From: Micromonospora kangleipakensis
GTDB lineage: Bacteria > Actinomycetota > Actinomycetes > Mycobacteriales > Micromonosporaceae
Reading direction: 5' to 3'
Assembly: GCF_004217615.1 (NCBI RefSeq)
Contig: NZ_SHLD01000001.1
Location: 5,208,001 to 5,272,000, forward strand
Length of the DNA: 64,000 nt
The translations under genes and the position numbers were made by a program. The notes beneath the pieces are model-generated. The model was not told the DNA's origin and made no database searches. It saw only the letters and a program-made list of their open reading frames with translations. This document shows, piece after piece, positions 16,003 to 25,087 of the stretch. Numbering within the stretch: the first letter of the stretch is position 1; every line of letters starts with the position of its first letter.

Positions 16003-17403
16003 GTGTTGTCATCGGAAGTCGTACTCAGCGGTCGGTACCGCCTGGACGAACGTGTCGCCACCGGCGGCATGGGCGACGTCTGGCGTGCCACGGACCAGGT
16101 GCTGGGCCGTCAGATCGCAGTGAAGGTCCTGCTTCCGGCGCTGGTGTCCGACCCCGACTTCATCGCCCGGTTCCGGGCCGAAGCCCGGATCATGGCCTCG
16201 CTGCGCAACCCCGGCATCGTGCAGGTCTTCGACTCCGGCACGGACGACCTGCCCGACGGCAGCCGCGCCGACTACCTGGTCATGGAGTTCGTCGAGGGCG
16301 AGCCGTTGTCCCGGCGGATCGAGACCGCCGGCCAGCTCGAGGTCGCCGAGACCATGTCGATCGTGGCGCAGGTGGCCCAGTCCCTGCACGCGGCGCACGC
16401 CCGCGGCATCGTGCACCGGGACGTCAAGCCGAGCAACCTGCTGGTGCAGGAGAACGGCAGCGTGGTGCTGGTCGACTTCGGCGTGGCCCGGTCGACCAAC
16501 GTCACCAGCATCACCAGCACGAACGCGGTGCCCGGCACCGCCCTCTACATGGCTCCCGAGCAGGCCGCCGGCCGCCCGGTCTCCGGCGCCACCGACATCT
16601 ACGCGTTGGGCGCGGTCGCGTACTGCTGCCTCACCGGCGGTCCGCCGTTCACCGGCGACAATCCGCTCCAGGTCGCCGTGCGCCATCTCGACGACGCGCC
16701 GCCGGAGCTGTCGCCCGACATCCCGGAGCCGGTCCGCGAGCTGGTCGCCCGGGCGCTGGCGAAGGACCCGGCCGACCGCTTCGCGACCGGCGCCGAGATG
16801 GCGGCCGCGGCCCGCGCCGCGGTCTCCGAGTCGCCCACCGCGATGGTGCCGGTCGCGCTGCGCCGGCCGGCCGGCCCGACCAACACCCGGGACGACCTGA
16901 CGGCCGCGGCCCCGCTGGCCACGGTCCCCCCGGCGGGCCGCCGGGGCCGGCGTGGCACCCTGGTCGGCGCGCTCGCCGCCGTGCTGCTGGCGCTGGCCGC
17001 CCTCGGCGCGGCGCTCGGCGCGGCGAAGTCGGTCAACAACAACCCGGCCACCACCATCCCGCCCGCGTCGCCCGGGGCCGCGCCCAGTGGGGGCGCCGGC
17101 GAGGACCCCGTGGTCAACGAGGTCACGCCCACCAACCAGAACGGCCGGACCTACCGCCCGGTCGGCCCGGGCGCGCGGCCGTCCGTCTCGCCCTCGGCGA
17201 CGCCGAGCGCGGTGCCGAGCGCGACCGCCGACCCGGCACCGTCGGGCAGCCCGTCGAGCTCCGCGCCCGTCGACCCGCCGCCGACCACGGCGAGCACCCC
17301 GCCCGACCCGCCGCCGACGACGGAGAGCACCCCGCCGAACCCGCCGCCGACGACGGAGAGCACTCCGCCGAACCCGCCGGCCGAGGGCGCCACCCTGAGC
17401 TGA
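16003..17403 (+). CDS. PknB-like Ser/Thr protein kinase, membrane-anchored
   Basis: A 466-aa protein. The kinase domain (about residues 10-275) has the Gly loop ATGGMGDVW, Lys41 in AVKVL, catalytic HRDVKPSN (Asp140), DFG at 158-160 and MAPEQ. One membrane segment (LVGALAAVLLALAALGAALGA) follows near residue 325. The extracellular tail is Pro/Ser/Thr-rich with a repeated PPPTTESTPPNP unit and has no PASTA domain. It probably senses cell-wall or surface signals and phosphorylates cytoplasmic targets. The GTG start appears leaderless. Confidence 0.92.
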   Translation: MLSSEVVLSGRYRLDERVATGGMGDVWRATDQVLGRQIAVKVLLPALVSDPDFIARFRAEARIMASLRNPGIVQVFDSGTDDLPDGSRADYLVMEFVEGEPLSRRIETAGQLEVAETMSIVAQVAQSLHAAHARGIVHRDVKPSNLLVQENGSVVLVDFGVARSTNVTSITSTNAVPGTALYMAPEQAAGRPVSGATDIYALGAVAYCCLTGGPPFTGDNPLQVAVRHLDDAPPELSPDIPEPVRELVARALAKDPADRFATGAEMAAAARAAVSESPTAMVPVALRRPAGPTNTRDDLTAAAPLATVPPAGRRGRRGTLVGALAAVLLALAALGAALGAAKSVNNNPATTIPPASPGAAPSGGAGEDPVVNEVTPTNQNGRTYRPVGPGARPSVSPSATPSAVPSATADPAPSGSPSSSAPVDPPPTTASTPPDPPPTTESTPPNPPPTTESTPPNPPAEGATLS

Positions 17404-17415
17404 GCTGAGCCGACC

Positions 17416-17447
17416 ACGCTCCGGCCCGCGACCGCGGGCCGGAGCGT
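17416..17447. terminator. bidirectional hairpin terminator
   Basis: A perfect 14-bp stem (ACGCTCCGGCCCGC / GCGGGCCGGAGCGT) with a GACC loop lies between the convergent kinase and ABC permease genes. It lacks a long T-tract, as is common in GC-rich actinobacteria. Confidence 0.75.
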
Positions 17448-17467
17448 TGCCGTTGCGGGGGCCGGCG

Positions 17468-19948
17468 TCACTCCGCGCCGAGCGCCTCGACCACCGGCCG
17501 GGCCAGCGCCCGCCGGGCCGGCAGGACGGCGGCGGCGAGCGCCGCCAACACCGCCACCGCGAGGATCAGGCCGAGTCGCGCCCACGGCATGACCAGGGTG
17601 AAGTCGCCGCCGATCCGGGCGACGACGGCCATCGCGCCCGCACTGACGCCGGTGCCCAGCGCGATCCCGAGCAGCGCGCCGACCAGGGCGGTGAGCACCG
17701 CCTCGACGGCCAGCACGGCCCGCATCCCGCCCCGGGTCATCCCGACCGCCCGCAGCACCGCGTTCTCCCGGGTGCGTTCGACCACCGACAGGCTGAGCGT
17801 GTTCGCCACCCCGACCAGCGCGATCACGACGGCCAGACCGAGCAGCGCGGTGACGAAGGCGAGCACCATGTCGACCGTGCCGGTGAGCATCCGCTTGTAC
17901 GCGGCCTGGTCCATCAGGTTCACCGTGGGGTAGTTGCCGAGCACCGACTCGATCGCGGTCCGGGCCGCCGCCGGGGAGACCCCGTCGGCGGGGTCGACCT
18001 CCGCCAGGTACCCGCGCTCGGCCGGGAAGAGCCGCCCGAAGTCGGCGTCCACCACGTCGACCACGAAGCCGGCGGGCACCGGGCTGCCGGCCAACGCCGG
18101 ACCGTCGTCGGCGACCACCGCCGCCACCCGGAACGGCCGACCGGCGACGGTCACGGTCGAGCCGACCGTCCAGCCCCGCGCCGCGGCCACCTCCCGGTGC
18201 GCCAGCACGGTCCCCGGGCCGAGCCGGCCGACGTCGCCGGCGTCCACGGCGGTCAGGGTTCGGCCGACCAGGGCGGGGTGCGCCGAGCGCACCTCGACGC
18301 CGCCGACGACGCGGCTGCGCTGCTCGTGCACGATGCCCAGCTCCGGGCGGGCGGCCAGCTCCCCGGCCAGCGACGCCGGCAGGTCCGCACCGATCCCGGT
18401 GACCAGGAAGTCCACGCCGATCTCGGCGTCGACCGCGCGCTCGATGCCGGCCTTGGCGCTGCCCGCCCCGACCACGAACGCCGACACCAGACCGATGCCG
18501 ATGACCAGCGCGGTGGCGGTCGCGGCGATCCGGCGCGGGTTGCGGACCGCGTTGGCGACGGCGAGCCCGGCGGTCGCGCCGAGCAGCCGCCGGGCCGGCC
18601 AGCCCAGCACCCGGACCAGCGCCGGCACCAGCACCGGGCCGAAGAGCACGATGCCGAAGAAGCTGAGCACCCCGCCGGCGGCCACCAGCGGCACCTGGCC
18701 GGCCACGCCGGCGCCGGCCAGCGCCGCCACCCCGGCGGCGAAGACCAGCGCGCCCAGCGCCAGCCGGACCCGGCCGGCCCGCCGGGACGGCCGCACCGCC
18801 GCGTCGGTCAGCGCGGCCACCGGCGGCACCCGCGTCCCCTGCCAGGCTGGCAGCGCCCCGGCGCCGACCGTGAGCAGCGTGCCGAGGCCGAGGCAGAGCA
18901 GCACCGTCCGGGCGGTGAGGGTGAGCCCGCCGGAGACCGGGGCGTCCCACGCCGACAGCAACGCGTTCAGCCCGCCCGCGAGCACGGCGCCGGCGAGCAC
19001 GCCGAGCACCGAGGCGAGCAGCCCGACCACCGCCGCCTCCAGCAGGGTCGCCCGGAACATCTGGCCGCGGGTGGCGCCGACCAGCCGCAGCAGCGCGGTC
19101 CGCCGGGTCCGCTGGGCGAGCACGATGGCGAAGGTGTTGGCGATGACGAAGCCGGCCACCACGACGGCCACCGCGGCGAAGGTCAGCAGGAACAGCCCGA
19201 ACTGCCGCTGGTCGCGGACCGCCTCGTCGACGACGTCGTCGAGGATCTGCTGCCGGTCCTTCACCGTCGCCCCGGCCCCGGCCACCGCGCGGACCCGCTC
19301 GGCCAGCGCCCGCGGGTCCGTCCCGGGCCGGGCGGCCACCATGATCCGGCCGTACCCCCGCTCGCCGGTCACCGCGAGCGCGTCGGCGCCGACCAGCCCG
19401 AGGTACGGCCCGCCGACGTCCCGCGAGGTGCCGGCCACGTCCACGGTGCCGACCAGGGTGTACGGCCGGGCCGCTCCCCCGGTCCCGCCGACCCGCACCG
19501 GCGAGCCGAGCCGGAAACCCTCGTCGGCGACGGTCGGCGCGTCGAGCACCAGCTCGCCGGGGCGTTCCGGCAGCCGGCCGGCCACCACGTCGTACGACTG
19601 CAGGGCCGGGTCGGTGGGGATCGAGGCGAGGACGGCGTACCCGAGCACCGGGCGGCCGTCGGAGCCGACCACCCCGGCGGAGCCGGTCAGCTCGCCGTCG
19701 GCGGCGGCCACCCCGTCGACGGCCCGCACCCGGTCGACCAGGGCGGGCGGCAGGGGCGTCTCCCCGGCGTACACGGCGAGGTCGGTGTGCCGGTCGAAGG
19801 TGCCGGCGCGGTCGTAGGCGGCGGCCCGCATGCCGTCGGTGAAGATCAGCGTGCCGGCGACGAAGGCGACGCCGAGGAGGATGGCCAGCGAGGAGAGCAG
19901 CAGGCGCAGCCCGTCGGCGCGTACCTGGCGCAGGGTCAGGCGGAACAT
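17468..19948 (-). CDS. FtsX-type ABC transporter permease (MacB/LolC-like)
   Basis: An 826-aa membrane protein starting [20 protein letters not shown]. It has a first membrane segment, a large extracytoplasmic domain, and three further segments ([52 protein letters not shown]). A second repeat of the same design ends with segments near residues 700-815. This double FtsX arrangement typifies lipid, peptide or antibiotic exporters. The ATPase gene lies 4 bp upstream in the same operon. Substrate unknown. Confidence 0.88.
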   Translation of the reverse strand: MFRLTLRQVRADGLRLLLSSLAILLGVAFVAGTLIFTDGMRAAAYDRAGTFDRHTDLAVYAGETPLPPALVDRVRAVDGVAAADGELTGSAGVVGSDGRPVLGYAVLASIPTDPALQSYDVVAGRLPERPGELVLDAPTVADEGFRLGSPVRVGGTGGAARPYTLVGTVDVAGTSRDVGGPYLGLVGADALAVTGERGYGRIMVAARPGTDPRALAERVRAVAGAGATVKDRQQILDDVVDEAVRDQRQFGLFLLTFAAVAVVVAGFVIANTFAIVLAQRTRRTALLRLVGATRGQMFRATLLEAAVVGLLASVLGVLAGAVLAGGLNALLSAWDAPVSGGLTLTARTVLLCLGLGTLLTVGAGALPAWQGTRVPPVAALTDAAVRPSRRAGRVRLALGALVFAAGVAALAGAGVAGQVPLVAAGGVLSFFGIVLFGPVLVPALVRVLGWPARRLLGATAGLAVANAVRNPRRIAATATALVIGIGLVSAFVVGAGSAKAGIERAVDAEIGVDFLVTGIGADLPASLAGELAARPELGIVHEQRSRVVGGVEVRSAHPALVGRTLTAVDAGDVGRLGPGTVLAHREVAAARGWTVGSTVTVAGRPFRVAAVVADDGPALAGSPVPAGFVVDVVDADFGRLFPAERGYLAEVDPADGVSPAAARTAIESVLGNYPTVNLMDQAAYKRMLTGTVDMVLAFVTALLGLAVVIALVGVANTLSLSVVERTRENAVLRAVGMTRGGMRAVLAVEAVLTALVGALLGIALGTGVSAGAMAVVARIGGDFTLVMPWARLGLILAVAVLAALAAAVLPARRALARPVVEALGAE

Positions 19949-19952
19949 CGCC

Positions 19953-20729
19953 TCACCGCCCCCGGGCTGGCGTGGCGGCGGCGTCGAGGCGGGTGAGCGC
20001 GTCGAGGACCTGGCCGGCGGTCGGCGCGACCAGCTCGTGGACCAGCCGGCCGTCGGCGAGGAAGACCACCCGGTCGGCGTGCCCGGCGGCCACCGGGTCG
20101 TGCGTCACCATCACCACGGTCTGGCCGAGGGTGCCGACCGCCTCGCGGAGCAGCCGCAGCACCTCGGCGCCGGAGCGGGAGTCCAGGTTGCCGGTGGGCT
20201 CGTCGGCGAAGACCACCCATGGTCGCGTGATCAGCGCCCGGGCCACCGCGACCCGCTGCTGCTGGCCGCCGGAGAGCTCGGCGGGCCGGTGCCGGAGCCG
20301 GTCGGTGAGCCCCACCGCGGCGACCACCTGCCGCAGCCAGGCCGGGTCGGGCCGCCGGCCGGCGATGGCCAGCGGCAGCACGATGTTCTCCTCGGCGGTC
20401 AGGGTGGGCAGCAGGTTGAACTTCTGGAAGACGAAGCCGACCCGGTCCCGGCGCAGCAGCGTGAGCCGCCGGTCGTCGAGACGGGCGAGGTCCGCGTCGC
20501 CGATCCGCACCGCGCCACCGGTCGGCCGGTCGAGCCCGGCGAGGCAGTGCATCAGGGTGGATTTGCCGGACCCGGAGGGTCCCATGATGGCGGTGAACCG
20601 GCCGGCGGCGAAGTCCAGGTCGACGCCGTCGAGGGCGACGACCCGGGACTGGCCGGCGCCGTACTCCTTGCGCAGGTCCCGGGCGGTGACCGCGACGCCG
20701 GCGGCGGTCGTGACAGGTGCGACGGACAC
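19953..20729 (-). CDS. ABC transporter ATP-binding protein (MacB/LolD-like)
   Basis: A 258-aa ATPase with Walker [11 protein letters not shown]-loop [11 protein letters not shown], signature LSGGQQQR, Walker [14 protein letters not shown] and H-loop MVTHD. GTG 20729 is preceded by GGGGAG at 6 nt, which decides against a longer in-frame start at 20804. It energises the FtsX-type permease encoded 4 bp downstream. The two-component genes just upstream on the same strand may regulate the pair. Confidence 0.9.
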   Translation of the reverse strand: MSVAPVTTAAGVAVTARDLRKEYGAGQSRVVALDGVDLDFAAGRFTAIMGPSGSGKSTLMHCLAGLDRPTGGAVRIGDADLARLDDRRLTLLRRDRVGFVFQKFNLLPTLTAEENIVLPLAIAGRRPDPAWLRQVVAAVGLTDRLRHRPAELSGGQQQRVAVARALITRPWVVFADEPTGNLDSRSGAEVLRLLREAVGTLGQTVVMVTHDPVAAGHADRVVFLADGRLVHELVAPTAGQVLDALTRLDAAATPARGR

Positions 20730-20879
20730 GTGCTGCTCCCCGTGTGGAGGCGGTGGATCTGACCCTTCCGACGCTATGCGCGGCACCGGCCAGTTGATCT
20801 CCACCTGCGCGCTCGACCTGGGTACGCCCCGGGTCGCCCCCGACCGGGTGGACCCGTACGACCCAGGTCGTACGCCCGC

Positions 20880-21545
20880 TCAGCCGCCGGGGGTGACCAG
20901 CCCGCTCTCGTACGCCAGCACCACCGCCTGCACCCGGTCGCGGAGCTGGAGCTTCGCCAGGATCCGGCCCACGTGGGTCTTCACCGTCGCCTCGGCGACG
21001 TGCACCCGGGCGGCGATCTCCGCGTTGGACAGTCCCTGCGCGACGAGCAGCAGCACCTCCCGTTCCCGCTCGGTGAGCTGGGCCAGCCGGGGGTCCCCGG
21101 TCGGGCCGGGACCGAGCTGACCGGCGAACCGGTCGAGCAGCCGCCGGGTGATCGACGGCGCCACCACCGAGTCGCCCTCGGCCACCACCCGGATCGCGGC
21201 CAGCAGCTCCTCCGGCGGGACGTTCTTGAGCAGGAAGCCGCTCGCCCCGGCCTGCAGGGCGGCGAACGCGTCGGCCTCGGTGTCGAAGGTGGTGAGCACC
21301 AGCACCCGGGGCCGCCCCGGCGGCCGCCCGGCGCAGATCCGTCGGGTCGCCTCCACCCCGTCCATGGTCGGCATCCGGATGTCCATCACCACCACGTCCG
21401 CCTCGACCCGGTCGAGCACCCGCAGCGCGTCGGCGCCGTCGATCGCCTCGCCGACCACCGCCAGGTCGGGCTGGGAGTCCAGCACCATCCTGAACCCGGC
21501 GCGCACCAGCGCCTGGTCGTCCACGATCACCACCCGGACCGTCAT
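20880..21545 (-). CDS. NarL/LuxR-family response regulator
   Basis: A 221-aa protein. The receiver domain starts [22 protein letters not shown] with the acidic DD pair, phospho-acceptor Asp in [14 protein letters not shown], and Lys in [13 protein letters not shown]. The C-terminal LuxR helix-turn-helix ([22 protein letters not shown]) binds DNA. ATG overlaps the kinase stop (ATGA), so the two are coupled. Likely controls the downstream ABC exporter, by context. Confidence 0.93.
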   Translation of the reverse strand: MTVRVVIVDDQALVRAGFRMVLDSQPDLAVVGEAIDGADALRVLDRVEADVVVMDIRMPTMDGVEATRRICAGRPPGRPRVLVLTTFDTEADAFAALQAGASGFLLKNVPPEELLAAIRVVAEGDSVVAPSITRRLLDRFAGQLGPGPTGDPRLAQLTEREREVLLLVAQGLSNAEIAARVHVAEATVKTHVGRILAKLQLRDRVQAVVLAYESGLVTPGG

Positions 21546-22777
21546 GCCGCCACCCCCTCGGCCGCCGACGGTAGCGGCAGCCGCGCCTCGACCCGCCAGC
21601 CCCCGGCCAGCCGCGGCCCGGCGGTGAGGCTGCCGTCGTACACGCTGACCCGCTCGCGCATGCCGACCAGGCCGTGCCCGCCAGACGGCGCCGGCCGGAC
21701 CAGCGGCCGGCCGCGCCCGTCGTCGACGGCCCGGACCAGCACGGCGTCGTCGGAGTACCCGAGGTCCAGCTCGACGGACGCGCCGACCCCGGCGTGCTTG
21801 AGGGCGTTGGTCAGCGCCTCCTGCACCACCCGGTACACGGTCAGCTCCAGGCCCGGCGGCAGCGCCGGCGGCTCGCCGGTCACGGTCCAGGCGATCCGCA
21901 GCCCGGCGGCGTGGAAGCGGTCCAGCAGCTCGGGCAGCTCGACCAGCGCCGGCCGGCGGTGCGCCGGCTCCGCCGACAACCCGCCGCCGCCGGGCTCACC
22001 CGCCATGCCGGGCGCGGCCACCGGCTCGGGCCGGCTGGGCTCCCGCAGTACGCCCACCAGCCGCCGCATCTCCTCGAGCGCCTGCCGGCCGGTGTCCGCG
22101 ACCACCTTGACCGCCTCCCGGGCGGTGGCCGGGTCCCGGTCGATGGTGAAGCGGGCGCCGTCGGCCTGCACGATCATCACCGCCATGCTGTGGGCGACCA
22201 CGTCGTGCAGCTCCCGGGCGATCCGGGTGCGCTCCTCGGCCACCGCCGCCCGGGACTCGGCCTCCCGCTCGCGTTCCAGGGTGGCGGCCCGCTCCTCTAG
22301 GGTCAGCACGTAGAGCCGGTGGGTCCGCACGTTGAGTCCGACCAGCCAGACCGCGCCGGTGATCAGCCCGAAGTAGATCGCGCTCGCCCACCACGCCGCC
22401 GGCCCGCGGACCTGGAGCGCGGCGAGCACCACCCCGACGGCGGCGACCGCACCGGCGAGGATGCCGTCCCGCAGCCCGTCGGCGTACTTCACCACGCTGT
22501 AGAGGGCGATCAGCACGGCGATGTCGTAGCCCTGAGGGCCCCAGCCGGCGATCACCTGGGTGAGCGCGAGCGCGCCCACCACGGCCGCCACCGGAGTCGG
22601 GTGCGACCGCCGGAACAGCAGCGCCACCGCCATGGCGAGGCCGACCCCGGTCGCCTTCCAGCCGCCCGGCTGGGTGACCACGCCGGCGACGGCGAAGAGC
22701 GCCACCAGTCCGGAGACGGCGACGTCGAACGCGACGCCGCGCAGCGGACGACCGAAGATCGTGCGGTTCACGGTCAC
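21542..22777 (-). CDS. NarL-type sensor histidine kinase
   Basis: About 411 aa. Five or six membrane segments form the sensor part. The HisKA_3 box ARELHDVVAHSMAVM holds the phospho-acceptor His. The HATPase region shows EALTNALKHAGVG (N box), AVDDGRG and GGHGLVGMRERV (G boxes). GTG 22777 overlaps the stop of the upstream gene by 4 bases; GTG 22771 is an alternative. Its 3' end overlaps the response-regulator start. Signal unknown. Confidence 0.9.
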   Translation of the reverse strand: MTVNRTIFGRPLRGVAFDVAVSGLVALFAVAGVVTQPGGWKATGVGLAMAVALLFRRSHPTPVAAVVGALALTQVIAGWGPQGYDIAVLIALYSVVKYADGLRDGILAGAVAAVGVVLAALQVRGPAAWWASAIYFGLITGAVWLVGLNVRTHRLYVLTLEERAATLEREREAESRAAVAEERTRIARELHDVVAHSMAVMIVQADGARFTIDRDPATAREAVKVVADTGRQALEEMRRLVGVLREPSRPEPVAAPGMAGEPGGGGLSAEPAHRRPALVELPELLDRFHAAGLRIAWTVTGEPPALPPGLELTVYRVVQEALTNALKHAGVGASVELDLGYSDDAVLVRAVDDGRGRPLVRPAPSGGHGLVGMRERVSVYDGSLTAGPRLAGGWRVEARLPLPSAAEGVAA

Positions 22778-23208
22778 CCAGCGTACGGGGCGTCCCGCTC
22801 GTCGATGCCTACCGTCGGACCGTTTTCGAAGCCGGCGGCCACGGCGACCGACCAGGCGATCCATTCCGCGGCGAACCGCCCGCGCACCTGGTGCAACGTG
22901 GCCCGCCCGGGGGCGGGCCAACCCGACCCGGTGATGGTCACTGTCCAGCCGTCGTCCGCGCCAGCCGCCCAGTCGCACAGTGCCCGGCTGAGGGCATCGG
23001 CCTCCACCCGGGAACTCAGCGCGACCCGGATCTCCGTGTCGCTGACCAGCTCCGGCAGCAACGGGGCGGTCGCCCGTCTCAGGTGGGCCAGCAGGTGGGC
23101 GGTACCCGAGGCCAGCCCGGACCGCCCGTCGCAGACGGCCAGCGTGACCCAGGCCGGCGTGCAGTCACACGCCGGCGGTCGTCGTTCCCCTCGCCGTCGG
23201 GTCCTCAC
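22774..23208 (-). CDS. hypothetical protein (144 aa)
   Basis: GTG 23208 lies 3 nt after the GntR-gene stop and the gene ends by overlapping the kinase start (GTGA), so it appears to be part of the operon. After an Arg-rich first 12 residues it reads CDCTPAWVTLAVCDGRSG, then LLAHLRRATAPLLPELVSDTE. No membrane segment or recognised domain. It might be a soluble partner of the kinase; that is a guess from position. The start is uncertain. Confidence 0.5.
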   Translation of the reverse strand: MRTRRRGERRPPACDCTPAWVTLAVCDGRSGLASGTAHLLAHLRRATAPLLPELVSDTEIRVALSSRVEADALSRALCDWAAGADDGWTVTITGSGWPAPGRATLHQVRGRFAAEWIAWSVAVAAGFENGPTVGIDERDAPYAG

Positions 23209-23210
23209 GG

Positions 23211-23439
23211 TTAGGCGACGAAGACGCCGAGCCCCTGGTGACCGTAGAGCTCGCCGGTCTCGATGAGGATCGTGATGGCCTGGCGGACCGTCGACTGGCT
23301 GCCGACCTCGTACAGCTCGGCAAGCGCCTTGGTCGAGGGCAGCTTGTGTCCGGGAGGCCACTCGCCCGAGGCGATGCGTTTCCCTGATGTCGGCGATGAT
23401 TCGCCGATGGTGCGGCTCGAACTTCGGTGGTGCGGGCAT
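23211..23439 (-). pseudogene. short GntR-family winged-helix regulator, frameshifted
   Basis: ATG 23439 reads MPAPPKFEPHHRRIIADIRE, then the frame shifts at about 23380. From there the other frame reads SGEWPPGHKLPSTKALAEL, QSTVRQAITILIETGELYG and HQGLGVFVA before TAA at 23211. Removing one A from GGGAAACGC restores a ~75-aa GntR wHTH without an effector domain. A one-base insertion in an A run is thus the simplest cause. A sequencing error remains possible. Confidence 0.75.
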
Positions 23440-23490
23440 GCGAAGTACTCCGGCAGGACGGGAGGTTTCGGTAGGGAAAGGGCTGAGCCG

Positions 23491-24249
23491 TCAGGCGAAC
23501 CGTTCGGTCGTCACGGGAATCAGCCCTTGCTGGCGCAGGACGGAGGTCAGCTCGTGCAGCACCGGCCCGACGGCGTCGTCGGCGTCGGTCGCCAGCGAGG
23601 CGGTCAGGTCGAGGCACCAGGCGAGGTTCCGGTCGATCCTGCGGAGATTCCAGGCGAAGAGGTCGCCGCCTACGCGCAGTCGGCCGGCGGGAAACCCCCA
23701 TGCCGCCGGATCGGCGAGCTCTCCGTCGGCCGGCGTCCGCCACACGGCAGTGAGGTTCGCCAGTTGGTCCGCACGAAGATCCTTGGCGAACAGGACGCGG
23801 TAGACCCGCTTCTCGTGGAATCCGTCCGGTGCGTCCGCCGGGCCGAGCCGGAGCGGCGGCGCGACAGCAAACGGTTCGTAGTCACGGAAGTAGCTACGCA
23901 GTACGGCTTCGGCGGGCAGCCGTCCCCCGCCGAGCCGCCGGTAGGCCGCCTCGGCGGCGCCGCGGCCGACCGGCGTCACCCGCCCGGACAGCTCCGGGTC
24001 GGTACGCATACCGCGGCTGAACGAAGCGGAACTCCACCAGCGGCCGTCCGCCGGCGTCCATCCTGCGTTGTGCAGGCCCACCGTCACGCAGTGGCGGTCT
24101 CGGACGAACTCCTCGATGACGATCCCCTCCGGATTCAACGGACGGCCGTCGGCGGGCGAGAGGAGCAGGTAGTAGTCGAGCTGGGGTCGCGGCTCGGCGG
24201 AATCAACAACCGCTGCCATTCGCCCGGTCCGTCGGGGATTGGTGGTCAT
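23491..24249 (-). CDS. hypothetical protein (about 252 aa)
   Basis: Soluble protein starting MTTNPRRTGRMAAVVDS (ATG 24249; ATG 24219 is an alternative). Recognisable stretches are PQLDYYLLLSPADGRPLNP, VTVGLHNAGWTPADGRWW and FHEKRVYRVLFAKDLRA. I do not recognise a family. It lies 7 bp downstream of the DUF305 gene and upstream of the short GntR gene, so it is likely co-transcribed with them. Confidence 0.6.
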   Translation of the reverse strand: MTTNPRRTGRMAAVVDSAEPRPQLDYYLLLSPADGRPLNPEGIVIEEFVRDRHCVTVGLHNAGWTPADGRWWSSASFSRGMRTDPELSGRVTPVGRGAAEAAYRRLGGGRLPAEAVLRSYFRDYEPFAVAPPLRLGPADAPDGFHEKRVYRVLFAKDLRADQLANLTAVWRTPADGELADPAAWGFPAGRLRVGGDLFAWNLRRIDRNLAWCLDLTASLATDADDAVGPVLHELTSVLRQQGLIPVTTERFA

Positions 24250-24256
24250 GTGGCGG

Positions 24257-24949
24257 TCAGCGGGCCAGCAGCTCGTGCATGCGGTTGATCTCCACGGCCT
24301 GTTCGGTGGCGACGGAGTTGGCGAACTCCGACAGGGTGAGATCCGAGCCGACCTTGAGCAGATTGGTGGCCATCTCGACGGCACCCTGGTGGTGCTCGGT
24401 CATCATCCGCACGAAGAGCCGGTCGAACTCGGCGCCCCGGGCGGCGGCGAGCTGGCGCATCGCCTCCGGCGACTGCATGCCGCGCATCGTGCCGTGGTCG
24501 TGCCCCGCCACCTCTGGCGAGAGGCCGCGGTTCTGCAGCCAGCCGCGCATCATGTCGATCTCCGGCCCCTGGCTGGCCCGGATCCGGTCGGCCAGGGCGC
24601 GGACGTCGGGGTCGGCGGCCCGGTCGGGGGCCAGCGCGGCCATCTCCAGGGCCTGCGCGTGATGCGGGATCATCATCCGCACGAACCAGACGTCCATCGA
24701 GTTGTGCGGGGCCGGAGCGACGTCGCCGATCTCCTCGGCCGCCCGTACGGCCGCCGACTCCCCCGGTCGCCCGGGCACGATGACTGCGGGGCCGGTCGGG
24801 GCGGGCGTGCCCGCCGGGGCGGCGGTGGCCGGGGCGGAGACGGGTCGTGCGGAGCCTGACCCGCCGAAGCGGACCACGATCAGGATCACCACCGGCAGCG
24901 CAAGGGCCAGTGTGACGATCGCCAGGGTCCGGGCGCGCCGGTTGGTCAT
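24257..24949 (-). CDS. DUF305 family secreted/anchored four-helix protein
   Basis: A 230-aa protein with an N-terminal membrane anchor (LAIVTLALALPVVILIVVRF) followed by a linker. Two DUF305 His/Met motifs follow: VWFVRMMIPHHAQALEMA and RLFVRMMTEHHQGAVEMA. The repeated RMMxxHHxxAxEMA pattern suggests a ferritin-like bundle and metal (copper) binding, inferred from the family. GGGAG at a 6-nt spacing supports ATG 24949. It is divergent from the LVIVD gene at 25088 and shares its CRP-type promoter region. Confidence 0.88.
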   Translation of the reverse strand: MTNRRARTLAIVTLALALPVVILIVVRFGGSGSARPVSAPATAAPAGTPAPTGPAVIVPGRPGESAAVRAAEEIGDVAPAPHNSMDVWFVRMMIPHHAQALEMAALAPDRAADPDVRALADRIRASQGPEIDMMRGWLQNRGLSPEVAGHDHGTMRGMQSPEAMRQLAAARGAEFDRLFVRMMTEHHQGAVEMATNLLKVGSDLTLSEFANSVATEQAVEINRMHELLAR

Positions 24950-25004
24950 GAGCCACTCCCTGAGGTCGAGGTCACCGCGATGGTATCCATTGACCAAGGC
25001 GCCG

Positions 25005-25026
25005 ACATGTGACTCAGGTCACATGT
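25005..25026 (+). promoter_or_regulatory. CRP-type operator at class-II position
   Basis: ACATGTGAC-TCAG-GTCACATGT is a perfect 9-bp-arm palindrome that contains the CRP consensus TGTGA-N6-TCACA (25008-25023). A -10 box TAAGGT lies at 25045-25050, giving a predicted start near 25057. The site is then centred at about -41.5, the class-II activator position. It lies upstream of the first LVIVD gene and also in front of the divergent DUF305 gene. Confidence 0.78.
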
Positions 25027-25087
25027 ACCGACCTCAGGGGACAGTAAGGTGTGGACAGTCGTCACCCCCCTTGCGAAGGGCTCGCCG

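Noticed and set aside
17447..19996. 849-codon open frame opposite the FtsX-type permease
   Set aside because: Composition is His/Arg/Gly-rich nonsense and the other strand encodes a clear permease with membrane segments.
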